From Trichoderma breve (taxonomy: Eukaryota; Ascomycota; Sordariomycetes; Hypocreales; Hypocreaceae), in the NCBI RefSeq assembly GCF_028502605.1, contig NC_079234.1, positions 1,116,001 to 1,180,000 of the forward strand: 64,000 nt of DNA, read 5' to 3'. The notes beneath the pieces were generated by a model. That model ran no database searches, had not been told where the DNA came from, and was given only the letters and a program-made list of their open reading frames with translations. Below are positions 10,553 to 22,575 of this stretch, one piece after another. Within the stretch, counting starts at the first letter, position 1. The number at the start of each line of letters is the position of its first letter. The position numbers were made by a program, and so were the translations under genes.

Positions 10553-12448
10553 AACTCTTCCACAGGATTGGAATCACTGCTGCCTGGCACACAGCCCGTG
10601 TACTCACCCCGTAGCAAAGCAGCAAGGCAAAGCTACAGCAGTTACCACAGCAGTACATCCAAGCCAACGGAATCCGCCGCAACAAGTCCGTAAAGCCGGA
10701 AAAACAGTGTCCCATATCTCATTTATAAAGTTACTTTATACAAGAGTAGATGATGATGCTAAGATATTGGAAAAGTGTAGCAATAGTACCGAAGGTAGAG
10801 GTAGATGTTGAACATGGTGATAGTACCAGAAAGTTAAAAGGGCCGAGTATTTCCCACCCAAAAAAAATCCCATATGAAAGGGCAAGGCGCCCCCCAACTT
10901 AATCTCCTAATACATCCTCACCTATTTTCCCCCCGTCCCTATACCTTTGCCAACATCGAACAACTTCCTCTGCCATCACCCATCCCTTTATTTTACAATA
11001 AATACCATCCAACATCTATTTTTCTTCAGCATCCCTTAAAATTTCTTTCCACTCTTTTACACTCTCGCGCCACAAACACACACGCACACACCCATATTTT
11101 TTCTTCCCTCGTTAATTCCTCGTTAATTCGGCTACTACTACTAATCACATAATATCGGACCTCGCCGCCAAAATAGAGACGGGAGAAAAAAACCCGCCCA
11201 GCGCCCGCATGACAGCAACTCGTCGATCATGCACCCTTTTATTATACCCGCAAGGGGACATCCGCGCCCCTCACTTGACATCTTTCTTTCTCTTCCCTTG
11301 TCCAACATGGAGTTTTATTCTCGCGATATCTCCAACCAGGCTTTCCCATGATTTAAACTTGCAGCCAGGAAAACGCCCTGACCAGCTGGCACATGTCAAG
11401 GCGCTGGAAACACAAAGGTAAATGCTCCAACTCTTTTTCATCTCCCCCCCAGCACCGACCATCATATACCATCCAGTACAAGTCCATCCTCTGTTCCCTC
11501 CTCCATCTTCCTCTTCTTCTTCTTTTTCAAACACAAACATCTCCTCACACTCATTTTTCTTTTCCTCTTTCTTTCTCCTACCATCTAGCGACAAATCAAC
11601 GCTCTTAGGGCTTTACGCTAGCCACCCTGCATCTCGTCGTCATTCCGCATCTGCATCCACTTACATCCTCCACAAAGCTCACCACCCTTAAATCGATAGC
11701 TTCAACAGCACACTCGTCTCGTTTGCGCTCCTGTTAATCACGATGCTTAGATTCTCTAATTACGATGCGCATCCGCCTCCCGATCCTTCCGCCATGTGCC
11801 GTGCTACGATCCAATCCATGGTCACACCCGACTTTATATAAAGAGCGACATTAACGTCACCAAGTCAGCTACCCATCAAACTGCTACAATCAACCAAGCC
11901 GACAGTCCACAGGCTTCACCAAAGCACCGGCACAGAAATCAGGCACGGAATATCATCTCAAGCGTCGTTGTCATGTTATACAATGCATCCTACACTACAT
12001 ACGATTTCCTGGCGTCCTCCAGCAGGCCCGCCCACCATGCCTCGCATCCTCCTCAAGTATCAAAGCATCAAGCAAAATAGCAACAAGAAAAATGCAATGA
12101 TGCAGCGCGATTCCAGCAAAAAAATAAAGCTTCCGCAAACCCTGTCGTTACCGGCCCAAACTCCCCAGCGCCTCTTTTGTCCACCGAAACGTCCATGGCC
12201 CTCGGACTTGATCATCCGCGCCTTGCCCTCCTGTACCCCGGCCGCTCGCTGCTGAAAAGCAGACAACTCGAAATATTACTTGGCCAAGAAAAAAAAACAC
12301 ACGCCGCTCTCTCTAGCTTGCTACGCTCGGTGCAGACCTCAGCCGGTACCCAAACCAAATCATTACCGGCGCGCAGCCCTTCCTTTTTACCAACAGAACC
12401 ATTTGCGCCATTGCGAGTTCTATTAACCTGAGCAAAGGGAAGTTTCCT
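10553..12448. other. Intergenic, pyrimidine-rich, no gene seen
   Basis: About 1.9 kb between the hairpin and the BET gene stop codon. The plus strand from 10.9 to 11.6 kb is strongly C/T-rich, which on this strand resembles a fungal 5' leader. However, no plus-strand coding gene follows before the opposing BET gene. Frames up to 107 codons are low-complexity Ser/Pro/His strings. An untranslated transcript is possible but not shown. Confidence 0.55.
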
Positions 12449-15400
12449 CTACTCCTCCTCAGAATCCGAGTCATCGCTGGACTCATCATGGCGATTCGGT
12501 CCGGCGGCAAGGGGTGCCTCATCGGCAGGCTCTTGGCCAGGCTTGTACAGCTGTTGGATGGCTGTCAGCTGCGCGATGCGAGCCTCTTGCTCTTGGGCGC
12601 TCATGGGTTTATTCTTCTTGGGCTTCGAGGCCGATTTAGGAGTCTGCTTTGCGGGGACCGCCCTATTAACTTCGGGCGACTTGGCGGCGGCGGTTGAATC
12701 TTTACCGAATCCAGGGAGCACCTTTTTGCAGAGTTCCCAGAGCTTGAGTAGAGCCTCGTTACTGAGCTGGTCAATATCCAGCTCAAGCTCACCCTCGTTA
12801 TTTTCCTAATGGAATCATTTGCATTAGCACACGCACATCGATCTGGGAAATCACACAGATACAAGAGAGATGGAAACGAGGCACGGAAGGATAACTCACA
12901 TTCTGGCCAGTGTCACGCTTGATAATGTCAATGGCGCGATCAAGATGCGGATATTCAAGATCGTTAATGGCGCTTGCAATCTGATCTTTATCGGCCGCAG
13001 ACAGACTCTTCTTCGGAGCCGGCTTCTTCGCACTGCTCGATTTCTTGGGAGGCGGTGCGTGGGTTGAAGACTTGCGCTGGGGAACGCTACCAGCCGCCTT
13101 GCTCTTGCTGGGCTTGCTGGCCTTCTTGGCCGACTTGTCCTGGTGTTTGGTCTTGACATCGTTCTGGCTCTGCGCCACCTTGTACAGGGCCTGCTGCACA
13201 GTGTCGACAATGACCTTTTGGCAATCAATCAGCGCCTGGGGAGTGCCCGAGGCAAACATGCGGTTGAGTTTGCTGCTCTCCTCCTCCAGTTTCGCCTTGA
13301 GCTCCTGGATTTCCTTGGAGTTGTCTACGCTGGGGGCCGCGGCCTCGTCCTCTTCGCTATCGTCCTCGTCATCGTCGTCACTGGCGTTGGATGCGGAAGC
13401 GGCAGGGGCATTGGCCTTGGCGTATCTGGCCAGCCAGGCATCCTTGCCCTTCATCTGCTGGAGGTACAAGTCCTCAAGCTGCTTGGCAACCATGGATACC
13501 GGGTTTCCCTGGTCAGGGGGTCCGTTGAACTGGTAGCAGTTTTGGAAGACGAGGCGCACGTTCTTATCGAATTCCTTTGCGTTAGTGATGTCGCCCGCAT
13601 TGATCATGCGCGACACCTTACCCAGGTCCATAGGCTTCTTGATGATGGAGTAGTAGTCGGGGATGTTCAGACCTTCAGCATCGACGGCGTCGAGGAACCA
13701 CATGTTGAGCGTCGAGTTCTTGGGGTGGACGAGCTCCGCCAGGACCTCGTCGCAAAATTGCATTTCGGGCTTGAGTTTCTTGCGAGAAGGCTTAGTGGTA
13801 TAATCGATATCCTTGGGCTTCGGAGCCCTTACCGTCCGTTTTGGTCTATCTCCGTCTGTGGCGGTTGAGCCGCGACGATCAACGCTAGGCTCTGCGGCCT
13901 GCGGCTTTGGTTTCGATTCGGGTACGGGGGGCGGCGGGCTGGATGCTGGCCCTGAGGATTGCCGCCGCACAGCGTTATCGGGACCGGGTAGGACGCGAGG
14001 CTCACGAGGGGGCTTTGGCTTGGCCACAGACTTGGGTCGCGCGGGCTCCTCTTCGGGAATAGTAACAGCTTCCTGCCACACAGTTCGGATTGCGTAGAAT
14101 GCGGCATCTGTAACTTCATGCTGGGGGCCGTTGAAGGTATGGGCATTCTCAAGAATGAGCCGCAGGTCGTTCTTCATGTCGCCAAACGTAACGTAGACTG
14201 TGTTGGGGTCGCGGAGGCCTCGATCAATCTCGGACAGATCCATGGGCTTGTCAATCCTTGCCAGGTAAGATTCTGCTAGTGCCGGCCACAGCTTGGGAAC
14301 AGAGTCTCGGAAATGGCCACCATGCTTGGTCTTCTTGACCCTGCCGATAATCTTGCGAATCTCGCGGCGCTGGAAAGGCGAAATCTTCTTGTCGTGAATC
14401 GTAGTGTCCTTCCACTTTGATATAGAAGCAAGGCGTGACATGCCACCATCGTTAGCAGGTGCAGGAGTACCAGCATTCTCGCCAGAAGGGGTCGCAGTCG
14501 CAGCGCCGTCTTCTTCCGTGGCCTCCGTCTTGGCACGCTTGGCGGCCGGCTCCTCATCCATATCCTCATCTCGTTCTCGAGCATTCTTTGCTGGTGCGTC
14601 GGTCGAGGGTGCGTCAGTCATGGACACCTCGATTGAGGTGTCGGCAGGTGAGGTGGACTCGATGGCCAGCTGGGAAATGCTTGAGGATCCAAGGTCGACC
14701 TCGGATGAAGGCGGCGCCTCCGATTTCTCCTCAGCCCTGGGCTTCTCGGGCTCTTCAGCCTTGACAGCGGGCTTGTCGTCAGTCATGACAGTGTCGGCCT
14801 CAGCGTCAGCATCGGCATCGGCGTCGGCGTCAATGTCATTGGCGCTGGAAGGTTTGGGCTCGTCAGAAGCCTTCTTCTCAGTAGACTCTTCGGGTGCAGA
14901 ATCTTTGGCAGCCACAGCAGGCGCAGCTGCAGGTTCCGCATCAGTTGCATTCGCAGCGTCTGTCATCTGCACGTCGGACTTTTCTTGCGCCGCCGGCTCG
15001 GCCTCTGTCTCTTTTTGTGCTACTGCTTCCTCAGAAGGCTTTTTCTCTACCTTGTCCTCCTTGTCTTCCTTATCCTCCTTATCCTCCTTGTTCTCCTTGT
15101 CCTCCTTGGAGCTGTCAGCTGGCTTATCTTGTGCGGATTCCGTCTTGGCTTCTGCGGGTGTGGCATCGCGTGGAGCATCCTTCTCCTCTGGCTTCTCGTC
15201 GCCTCCGTTGACGGCGGCCACGCCATTAGGGGTAGCCTCTGCTGCAGCTGGTGACTCCTTGCCATTGACAAGCGCGTCGTCAATCTTGTCCGACGAAGTC
15301 TTGTTTTCTTTCTCAGAATCGGGTTCGGTCTGGGCGTTCTTGGCAGAATCTGAGACAGGCGGCGTGTGGCTAGAGGGACACAAACAACAGCCATGGTCAG

Positions 15401-15558
15401 CAATACAGGCGCATATGATGCAGATGAGAACATGCGCATCCAGGGCAACGTGATGCCAAGCCCTCCAATCGTAGCTGCACTCACCCGTTCACATCGGCCG
15501 CATTGTCCTTGTCGGACAGCGACGGTTTGTCCGTAGTTGGCGACGCCATGGCTGCCAT
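12449..15558 (-). CDS. bdf1: BET family double-bromodomain protein (Bdf1-like)
   Basis: Three exons (15558..15485, 15369..12900, 12805..12449) encode 966 residues. A highly acidic, Lys/Glu/Asp-rich N-terminus (about 30-330, with tandem KED and DAD strings) precedes bromodomain 1 at about 356-460 and bromodomain 2 at about 560-665. The acetyl-lysine Asn residues are in HTFNG (about 438) and YQFNG (about 640). The ET domain at about 818-872 is interrupted by intron 2, exactly between DTGQN and ENNEGELELDIDQL. The tail ends in SDSEEE. BET proteins bind acetylated histone H4 and recruit TFIID and other factors, so the protein acts in the nucleus. Two in-frame ATGs (15558, 15549) could start it; I used the upstream one. 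Family assignment is secure; the symbol follows yeast BDF1 as nearest namesake. Confidence 0.95.
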
Positions 15559-18223
15559 TCGTAGACGAGATTGCAAATAGGGCGCGCGCGCAAGAGGCAG
15601 GTGAAGATCCGCAGTGGTGAATTCAGTAGAAGAGGCGCGACATCAAACACAGCAAGGGCGAGTGCCCCGCGAAATCAAGCTACGCTGGCGACGTCGAGAG
15701 AAGCGCAAAGCTTCACGATTGCGACAGGCGCGGGGAGGTAGGCGATGGTATCGGATAATCCTAGGTGGGAGAGGAAGAGGAAAAGAAAGGTGAAGAGGAT
15801 TAAAATGGGATTAAAGATGTTGCGCACAACAGTTGGCGGAAGCGATTCGAGGTGGGAAGCCGAGCTGCACACGATGCGCGCACAATGCGGGAAGCTCTAG
15901 TTGCACCACAAGCCACACAAAGCGACGTCCTGTGAAAGCAACAGCAATGCTGCAATAATTCTGCGGCAATGCTGCGAGAAAATAGCTGAAGCGCAATTCG
16001 TGCGGCTGCGCAACTGCTGGATGCGATCTGATAAGATGCGCCGGACTGGATGCAGCGAATTTGGAGGCGATGCGGCTAGTGACGAAATCCGGCGGAAAGG
16101 CTTTCGTCACGATGCAAGGAAGAGCTTCGCCGAAAAAAAGGCGGGCGGAATATTTTTTGGAGAGAGAGAATGCGAAAGAGCAGTGGTTGGTCGGAATAAG
16201 CAACAAGTAGCTAGCCGTGCCTTGCGACGGGGTAAAGGTCGGCAAAGGCGGATGCGGGAGACGTGGTTGGCTGGAGGCTGTTTTACGGTTCTAGAGAGGT
16301 ACTTTGGAAGCAGGTACCTGAAGGCGTGGGAGAGTGTGATTTCAGGTGCTGGAAATGGATGTTGACGGCGCTGTCGGTACGGAGTGAACAAGTCCCTTTC
16401 TTGGCAATCGTCGGGCTTGCTTCGGAAGAGGGGGAGGGGAGCCGTTGCGAGGAAAAGCGCGTGCACGTCAGTAAGTTTTGCCGGTCGGAGGCGCGGTGCT
16501 ATTTATGAGAGACGAAGACGAAGTGCGCGCCGAGCTTGATTTGAGACTACCGGGGCGGCGGGCGGATTATTGCTTAGCCGGGGCAGCCGGCTTAAGGGAG
16601 CTGTGGCTGGTGGCTGGAGACTGGGCGGCGCTGATTGGCCACTGCGAGGCTGATGCTTTTGGCTAGGGCCACTTTGCGGTGTCACAGGCAGGAAGAAAAG
16701 GGAAAAAATTGCAGGCTGGCAAAAGGCTACCGTTTGTTATGGTGAGCGGGACGAGGCTAGGCTAGGGGTGCTGATGGCAGAAGCGTGGCAACTCGGACTT
16801 GAACTGACCGCGTTTTTGCCCATCCATGCTATTACCCTGTAATGCCATCATGACCATGCCTTTTTGTCTTTGCCTTTGCTTCAACTGTGCAATAATGAAT
16901 CGAATTCATGCAAGAGATAAGTAGGGAGTGTAGGTAGATGGACGTGGCGTAAAACAAAAACAGACTTGGTCAGTTGGAGACCATGTTGGGTTCCGTGGAT
17001 GCCTGCATGTTGTTGGGATACCCGAGGGGGGAATGGGAACAGGGTTAGTCTTGGGCTCAGCTGTGTATAACTCGGGAACAAAACAGGTAGCCATGTATTG
17101 TTTTCACAGCATCTGGCTTCATTGATGGGTTCACAAAGAAAAAAAGAGGACATTTGTCGTGTCAATCGTGTTTTGACTCGCTGCCTCCCTCTCCCAACCG
17201 CCACAGTCCATGATTTCTGTCCTCTGACAAATGCGGGAGGCAAACCAGCAAAAAAGACAAAAGGATTAGTACTGACTGACTGATGACATCTCACATCCAT
17301 CGTTCACGTTCACATTATCCATCACCAACAAACAAAATAACACTCAAACACAGCAAAGGAAAAGAAAAGAAGAGAAAAAAGCAAGAAAAAAGTGTATCAT
17401 GTCAGCGGCATCCATTATGGAAGTGTGTTTGCCAAGTTGATGACATGGTGATCCACGCGTCGCTGATAACAAAGCACCAAGGCGTGCCCAAGACAAGCCT
17501 GGAGACGCGCCAGAAAATTCTTTTCACGGGGCGTATGCAATAACCCGGTGCTGCATATTCCGAGCTCCGCAGTCGAAACTGAAAAAGCTGTGGCGCAGGC
17601 TGTGGCGTTCTTGAGTTCTAGTGAGGTAGTCAGGTGACTCTCCAGCACAGAAGAGGAAATGTAATTTGGATCGCCTCTTTTAAGGTAGACGCAGCGAGCC
17701 AATAGGCAGCCGAGTGCGGGTACATGAAATTTTACGGCAGCAAGGGTCCAACAACCTTGTCCTGATGGCGCCGGACTTGGACAGGAGCCTCACTCCGAGG
17801 CACGTGAGCAGCGTCGAATTGAAGTATCACGTGAATTCCGATAAGAATAAGAAAATGTCTTATGTCATCCCTTATCGGCAGGCCAATGCAAGTGTGGGGA
17901 AACATCAACTCACGCTAGACTTGGCCAGTCCAAAAAGAAAAAAAAAAAAAGTTCGGGCAGATTGGTCGACTACTGTGAAATTTTCCCATCCACTCGGTGA
18001 TAAGAGTGGTGAAGAAGATCAACGACACTTGGGCATTTTCTCTTTCATTTTGTCTCTAGATTCTTGTTCTTGCATTGTCGTTGCCGTATCTCAAAGAGGA
18101 GAGCGAAAGGGGACGAACAACCAAACGGATATATACCCCCGACGAGGCTCCTAGAAGTTGCCTTCTCATCTCATCCATCTCTCACTATTTATTTATCTTC
18201 ACACTCTTCACGCTTTTCACAAC
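15559..18223. other. Divergent intergenic region, no gene seen
   Basis: About 2.7 kb lies between the divergently transcribed BET gene and Utp12-domain gene and should contain both promoters and leaders. Frames to about 150 codons occur on both strands but are composition artefacts with no domain. CACGTG occurs at about 17800, and an A run at about 17939-17950. I see no RNA gene. Confidence 0.55.
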
Positions 18224-19432
18224 ATGTCAACCCCAAAGAGAAAAGCTGCCGCCAAGCTGGCTACCCCCGTCGTCAAGCCGGATGCGAGACGGGCCACCAA
18301 AAACACAATTGACGAGTCCAGAACAACCGTGGCTGGAACCGATGCCCTGCGGAGCTCCCAGGTCGAGACGATAGAGATCTCTTCCGATGCCGACAGCGAC
18401 GAGGACATGTCCGACGTCGACGACGTGAACAACGAGGCTGAGCAGAACCCAGAGTCAAAGCCCTTGGCCAATGGTCACCAGAAGCCCAGCAAAAAGGACG
18501 ACGCAGACGATGCCGAATCAGACGCCGAGGGGACATCGCCCTCGTTTGGCGAGCTGCTGCGCGGCAGTGAGGCTATCGACGTCACCGCCATGCTGCAGCA
18601 GTCGTCCACAGGCAACAACGCCGTCGTCCAGACGTCGCGCAATGCCATCGCCCCTCCCACCCACCAATCCCTCACAACCGTCCTCACCCAAGCCCTGAAA
18701 ACCGACGACACAGACCTTCTCGAGTCCTGCCTGCACACAACCGACATCCCCACCATCCGAAACACAATCGAGCGCATCGACAGCTCCCTGGCCGGAATCC
18801 TGCTCAACAAGCTGGCCGCCCGGCTACACAGACGGCCTGGCCGCGCCGGCACCCTCATGACCTGGGTGCAGTGGACTCTGGTTGCTCACGGCGGTGCCCT
18901 GGCAGCGCAGCCTAAGCTCCTGCACGACCTCAACAGCCTGCAAAAGGTGCTGGCTGAGCGAGCAAAGGGCCTCAACAGCCTGCTCGCTCTCAAGGGCAAG
19001 CTAGACATTCTCGAGGGCCAGATGGAGCTGCGGAGGAAGATGCAGAGGAGTGCCGGCCTTCTCGGCGACGGAGACGAGGATGCTGATGAAGAGGATGTCA
19101 TCTACGTCGAGGGCGAGGAGCGCGATGCCGAACAGAAGGATATCGCCAACGGAGTGCGCTCCCGGAGAAAAGGCAAGGGCGGCGAAGCTGATGAGGACGA
19201 CGATGACGAGGACCGTGTTTTGAATGGCTTCATTGGCGACTCGGAGGACGAGGAGGAGGGCTCCGAGCAGGGCGAGGATGAGAGTGACGACGGCGAGGAG
19301 CCCCTGGATGAGGATGAGGTCAACTACGACGACGTGGATGAGTCCATGGGTGAGGACGAGGAGAGCGACGTCGAGGTTGCCCCACCGACAAAGATGCAGA
19401 AGGTGTCAAAGGGCCTTGGGAAGAAGAAATGA
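18224..19432 (+). CDS. Utp12-domain protein of the small-subunit processome
   Basis: A single exon encodes 402 residues. The N-terminus (1-110) is basic then acidic and unstructured. A Utp12-type alpha-helical domain spans about 150-272, with LLNKLAARLHRRPGRAGTLM and the W-x-x-W-T-L-V-A-H segment typical of Utp5/WDR43-type C-termini. The last 125 residues are extremely acidic (DEDDDDED, DDGEE) and end in a basic KGLGKKK. Such proteins belong to the t-UTP/UtpA part of the U3 snoRNP processome in the nucleolus and support pre-18S rRNA transcription and processing. WD40 repeats found in yeast Utp5 are absent, so this is either a short form or a different Utp12-domain member. The ATG at 18224 was preferred over 18158 because the extra 22 residues look like translated leader. 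Confidence 0.85.
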   Translation: MSTPKRKAAAKLATPVVKPDARRATKNTIDESRTTVAGTDALRSSQVETIEISSDADSDEDMSDVDDVNNEAEQNPESKPLANGHQKPSKKDDADDAESDAEGTSPSFGELLRGSEAIDVTAMLQQSSTGNNAVVQTSRNAIAPPTHQSLTTVLTQALKTDDTDLLESCLHTTDIPTIRNTIERIDSSLAGILLNKLAARLHRRPGRAGTLMTWVQWTLVAHGGALAAQPKLLHDLNSLQKVLAERAKGLNSLLALKGKLDILEGQMELRRKMQRSAGLLGDGDEDADEEDVIYVEGEERDAEQKDIANGVRSRRKGKGGEADEDDDDEDRVLNGFIGDSEDEEEGSEQGEDESDDGEEPLDEDEVNYDDVDESMGEDEESDVEVAPPTKMQKVSKGLGKKK

Positions 19433-20538
19433 GAGACGCGAGCATGAAGAGAGAGATGTAACAAAAAGATCTGTGTGTGGGGAAAGAAAGAAAAAAAGCA
19501 AAGCTGGGTGCAAAGAGGCATAGCATTCTGAGGTCCTCATTCTGGGCGTTTGGTAAACTACTTTTAATATGTTTTTGTCAAGAGTAGATAAGTGGATATT
19601 TTGTACTTGATTCTTCTTTTTGTCTGGTCTTTGTATAAATCCTGTTTTTCTACTCGTGAATGCCAAGATATATGTCGCTATGATAAAATCGACGAGGCAT
19701 GATATTCACAATTGAAAGAGTCAAGAGCAAATTACTCCGTTCACGATAGCTTCAATTCCTCATTTCTTTCATCCAGCCACCCCATGAATAAAAAAAAACA
19801 CTTCAAAAAAATCCCAAAATCCATAATCAACGTCTCTTTGAATACACGTTATTCTTATAACAAAAACCTCTTCAGCATCATCAATCTCTCCTTTTTTTCT
19901 TTCGCTCGGAGAAAAGGAAAAAAAAAAAATCCCAGTGTCTCTCTACCAAATATCGCTCTCAACTCATTTCAACTCGCTTGCTTTGTGTGCTTGCCCGCTC
20001 ATGTATACTATGAAAAATGAAGAATGAATATAAAAAAGGGAACAAAAACAATGGACAAGAAAAATAAAAAGAAATCCCGATATTCCTCCTATTTGGGGCA
20101 AAGTTTTGACAACGAACTGTGCCTATTACGCCGGTTGACCCATCGCCATGCAAGTTGCAATAAAAAAACACGCAGAAAAACACCAGAATGATCAAGGAAT
20201 GAAGACATAGCGAGCCTGAAAAGACCAAAAAAAATAGAAAGTGTGCGTCTATGGCCATGAATGATGAAATAGGGGGAAGCCATTAAAAAATCATATAGTG
20301 GTCTTGTGCGTTGTTGTGTTCAAATGTAGTATATGCCAAATGCAGCAACAACAGCAACAGTCTTTTTCTTCGCTCGCTCGTCTTTATAAAAAAGCAAAGT
20401 CATGCCATGAAACGTTTACATAAACGATGAGGCTGTGTGAAGATGGTGAGGAAGGGGGGTATGTGTGTCAAGCAGCATATGAAGTCATAACAGCAGCATA
20501 ATGGAGAAGGCGGAGAAAGAAAAGAGGAAAGGCCAAAC
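19433..20538. other. Convergent intergenic, 3' UTR region
   Basis: About 1.1 kb of AT-rich DNA with A and T runs between two convergent stop codons. It should hold the 3' UTRs and terminators of the Utp12-domain gene and the 678-residue gene. There is no coding feature. Confidence 0.6.
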
Positions 20539-22575
20539 TTAGATGGCCCAACTGCCTCTCCTCTCGCGCACGCCCCAGGCCAATGGGTCGAGGTTGTCGA
20601 GATCAGGGTGCTGCCTTGCCCACTCCGTAATGTAGGATCGCAACGCCGCCCACCTTGGGCATCTCTCCTCTTCTGGGGCGGAAGCGTCGAGCTTCATCTC
20701 CACCATGTGGCCCTTGGCCAGCTGCTTCGCGTCGTCTCTCCGCAGCTCGTCGACGCCAATGTGGCTGATGCGAGACAGCTCTTCGTCGAACCCACGTGCC
20801 ATGGCGGGATAGCCCAGCGACAGGTAGTTGTACACCTGAGTGACAAAGTCCTCGCCAAACTCTTGCAGGATCTTTTCGTCGCGATCGGCCTGGGCCTTTT
20901 CTCTCAGCAGCCGCTCGTTGAGGCCGTTGACCATGTCAACATCGCCCTTGTGCTCCTGCTGCTGGGACTGCTGCTGGGACTGCGGGTGCTGGTGAGAATG
21001 AGAAGAAGAGCCCCAGAGGCCGCCATTGCTCGACGTCAGCCCCGACGACGCGGACTCGGACGGCGAGAAGATGGAGACGGGCTCTTCGCTGATGACGCTG
21101 GCGTCGACAACATCACAGGAGCAAGACTTGTCGGGGAAAGACGAGTCAGTGGGCGTCTGGATCAGCTTGGGATTGTGCAGATCGGGGGGAACAATGCATC
21201 CTCCGGTTGATTCCGACCTGCAGCAGTACCCCCTCCACAGCCCGGCCTGGCCCGGCAGATCCCGAGCTGAGTCCTCAATCATGTGTGCTTCAAGAGGATC
21301 TTCAGGTTCCAGCGTGGTGAACTTGGGAGAAGGGCATCGTCGAAAGACGAGGTCCCTGCCGAGCATGGGAGGAGAGGGACCCTGGCGCAACTTAAGGAGC
21401 TTTGGGTCATGATCGGGCACATGTCGGAATCCTCCAAACGGCCGGCCAAAGGGACTAGCCTCCTGGCGGCCGCGGTGGGGCTCAGCCGGCTCGCCCTGGG
21501 CCTGGGTTGGGGGAACCGCCTGCGCGGATGAACTGACAATTTGGGCCTGGGACTGGGCTGCATGACGATTGGCCTCTGCGAGCGCCATCTGGAGCTCAGC
21601 CACCGAGTCTCGCCGGTCATCGGTAGGCGATAGGGGCTTCGTGGTGGTCCACATGAGATCGGGAGGGGACGGCAGCTCCATCTTGTCCAGATCAGAGTCG
21701 GATCGGAAGATAGGGCTATCACCAGCAGTGGCACCGGCAGTGGCACCAGCGTCAGGAGCGGCATCAACATCGACATCAGCGTCTTCCTCCGTCATCACCA
21801 CGGCCTCTTCGTTGTCGATATCCATCTGGTCATCTTCGCCCGCCTTCTCCTGCTCCAGGCGCGACGCATGCTCCTGCATGTGCTTATGCCACCAGTTCAG
21901 CCCCAGGTTTGACGATTTACGCCGGAGCCTGTGCTGGCCGGCCTCTTCATCACGAGGGCTAGCTTCGGGCGAGTTCTCGCTATCTGAAGAGCCCTCCCGA
22001 AAGTAGAAATGGGCCACGCCACCTTCGCGGGGGCGGCTGTTGGGAAACGCAGCAAGGGCAGCCTCCTCTATCTGCCGTGCGACTTCTTTAGCCGCCAGCT
22101 CCAAGAGGTACTCCTGGACACCCTCTTCTTCCGTCTCACGCCTAGTGGGCGGAAACGGTCGCGACGCTTGGCGCCGGGGTTCCTCATCGGCGGCGGCGGC
22201 TGCTGCTGCTGCTGCTCCATGCTGCCGGCGATTTGACTTGTGCTTGGCAGAGTAGATGTGGTTTGTATAGGGAGTAATGTCCGTCTTGTCTTCAGGCCGA
22301 GTGGCCGGCCCAGGGTCGCCAACCCTTCTGGACCGTCTGGACGTCTCGATGAGCTGGGGAGCAAAGCGCCGCCTCTCTTGCGATGCTTCGTTGCCCAGGG
22401 CCTCGAGAGGAAAGTGTGCTAGCGGGGATCTCGGCGACGGCTCCGGAGTCAGCTCGGGATTGGGGCCTATCCTCTGGTGCGACGTGTAGTCGTAGACATT
22501 CTTGCGATAGGATTGAAACGTCGTCTCGATCGGGACGGGCACAAAGCGCCGTCGGGGCGGATCGGTATTGGCCAT
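20539..22575 (-). CDS. Uncharacterised 678-residue protein with duplicated RRRF motif
   Basis: One uninterrupted exon encodes 678 residues; I do not recognise the family. The N-terminus carries two copies of a short motif: RRRFVPVPIETTFQSYR at about 8-24 and RRRFAPQLIETSRRSRR at about 68-84. The middle is low-complexity, with Ala and Gln runs, acidic patches and PSP sites. The C-terminal region from about 570 is ordered and predicted helical; it includes EFGEDFVTQVYNYLSLGYPA and a Trp-rich end (WAALRSY, WARQHPDLDNL, LAWGVRER). There is no signal peptide or membrane segment, so a nuclear or cytoplasmic scaffold is likely. The ordered tail with conserved-looking Trp residues suggests a real, conserved fungal protein. 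Start and stop are unambiguous in this frame. Confidence 0.85.
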   Translation of the reverse strand: MANTDPPRRRFVPVPIETTFQSYRKNVYDYTSHQRIGPNPELTPEPSPRSPLAHFPLEALGNEASQERRRFAPQLIETSRRSRRVGDPGPATRPEDKTDITPYTNHIYSAKHKSNRRQHGAAAAAAAAADEEPRRQASRPFPPTRRETEEEGVQEYLLELAAKEVARQIEEAALAAFPNSRPREGGVAHFYFREGSSDSENSPEASPRDEEAGQHRLRRKSSNLGLNWWHKHMQEHASRLEQEKAGEDDQMDIDNEEAVVMTEEDADVDVDAAPDAGATAGATAGDSPIFRSDSDLDKMELPSPPDLMWTTTKPLSPTDDRRDSVAELQMALAEANRHAAQSQAQIVSSSAQAVPPTQAQGEPAEPHRGRQEASPFGRPFGGFRHVPDHDPKLLKLRQGPSPPMLGRDLVFRRCPSPKFTTLEPEDPLEAHMIEDSARDLPGQAGLWRGYCCRSESTGGCIVPPDLHNPKLIQTPTDSSFPDKSCSCDVVDASVISEEPVSIFSPSESASSGLTSSNGGLWGSSSHSHQHPQSQQQSQQQEHKGDVDMVNGLNERLLREKAQADRDEKILQEFGEDFVTQVYNYLSLGYPAMARGFDEELSRISHIGVDELRRDDAKQLAKGHMVEMKLDASAPEEERCPRWAALRSYITEWARQHPDLDNLDPLAWGVRERRGSWAI

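Noticed and set aside
10874..12431. Plus-strand frames of 70-107 codons in pyrimidine-rich DNA
   Set aside because: Low-complexity Ser/Pro/His products, no splice pairs that join them, and they run into the 3' end of the opposing BET gene.
14404..15453. 349-codon plus-strand frame opposite the BET gene
   Set aside because: It is the exact antisense of the Glu/Asp/Lys/Ala-rich arm, giving a Ser/Leu/Ala string, and shows no domain.
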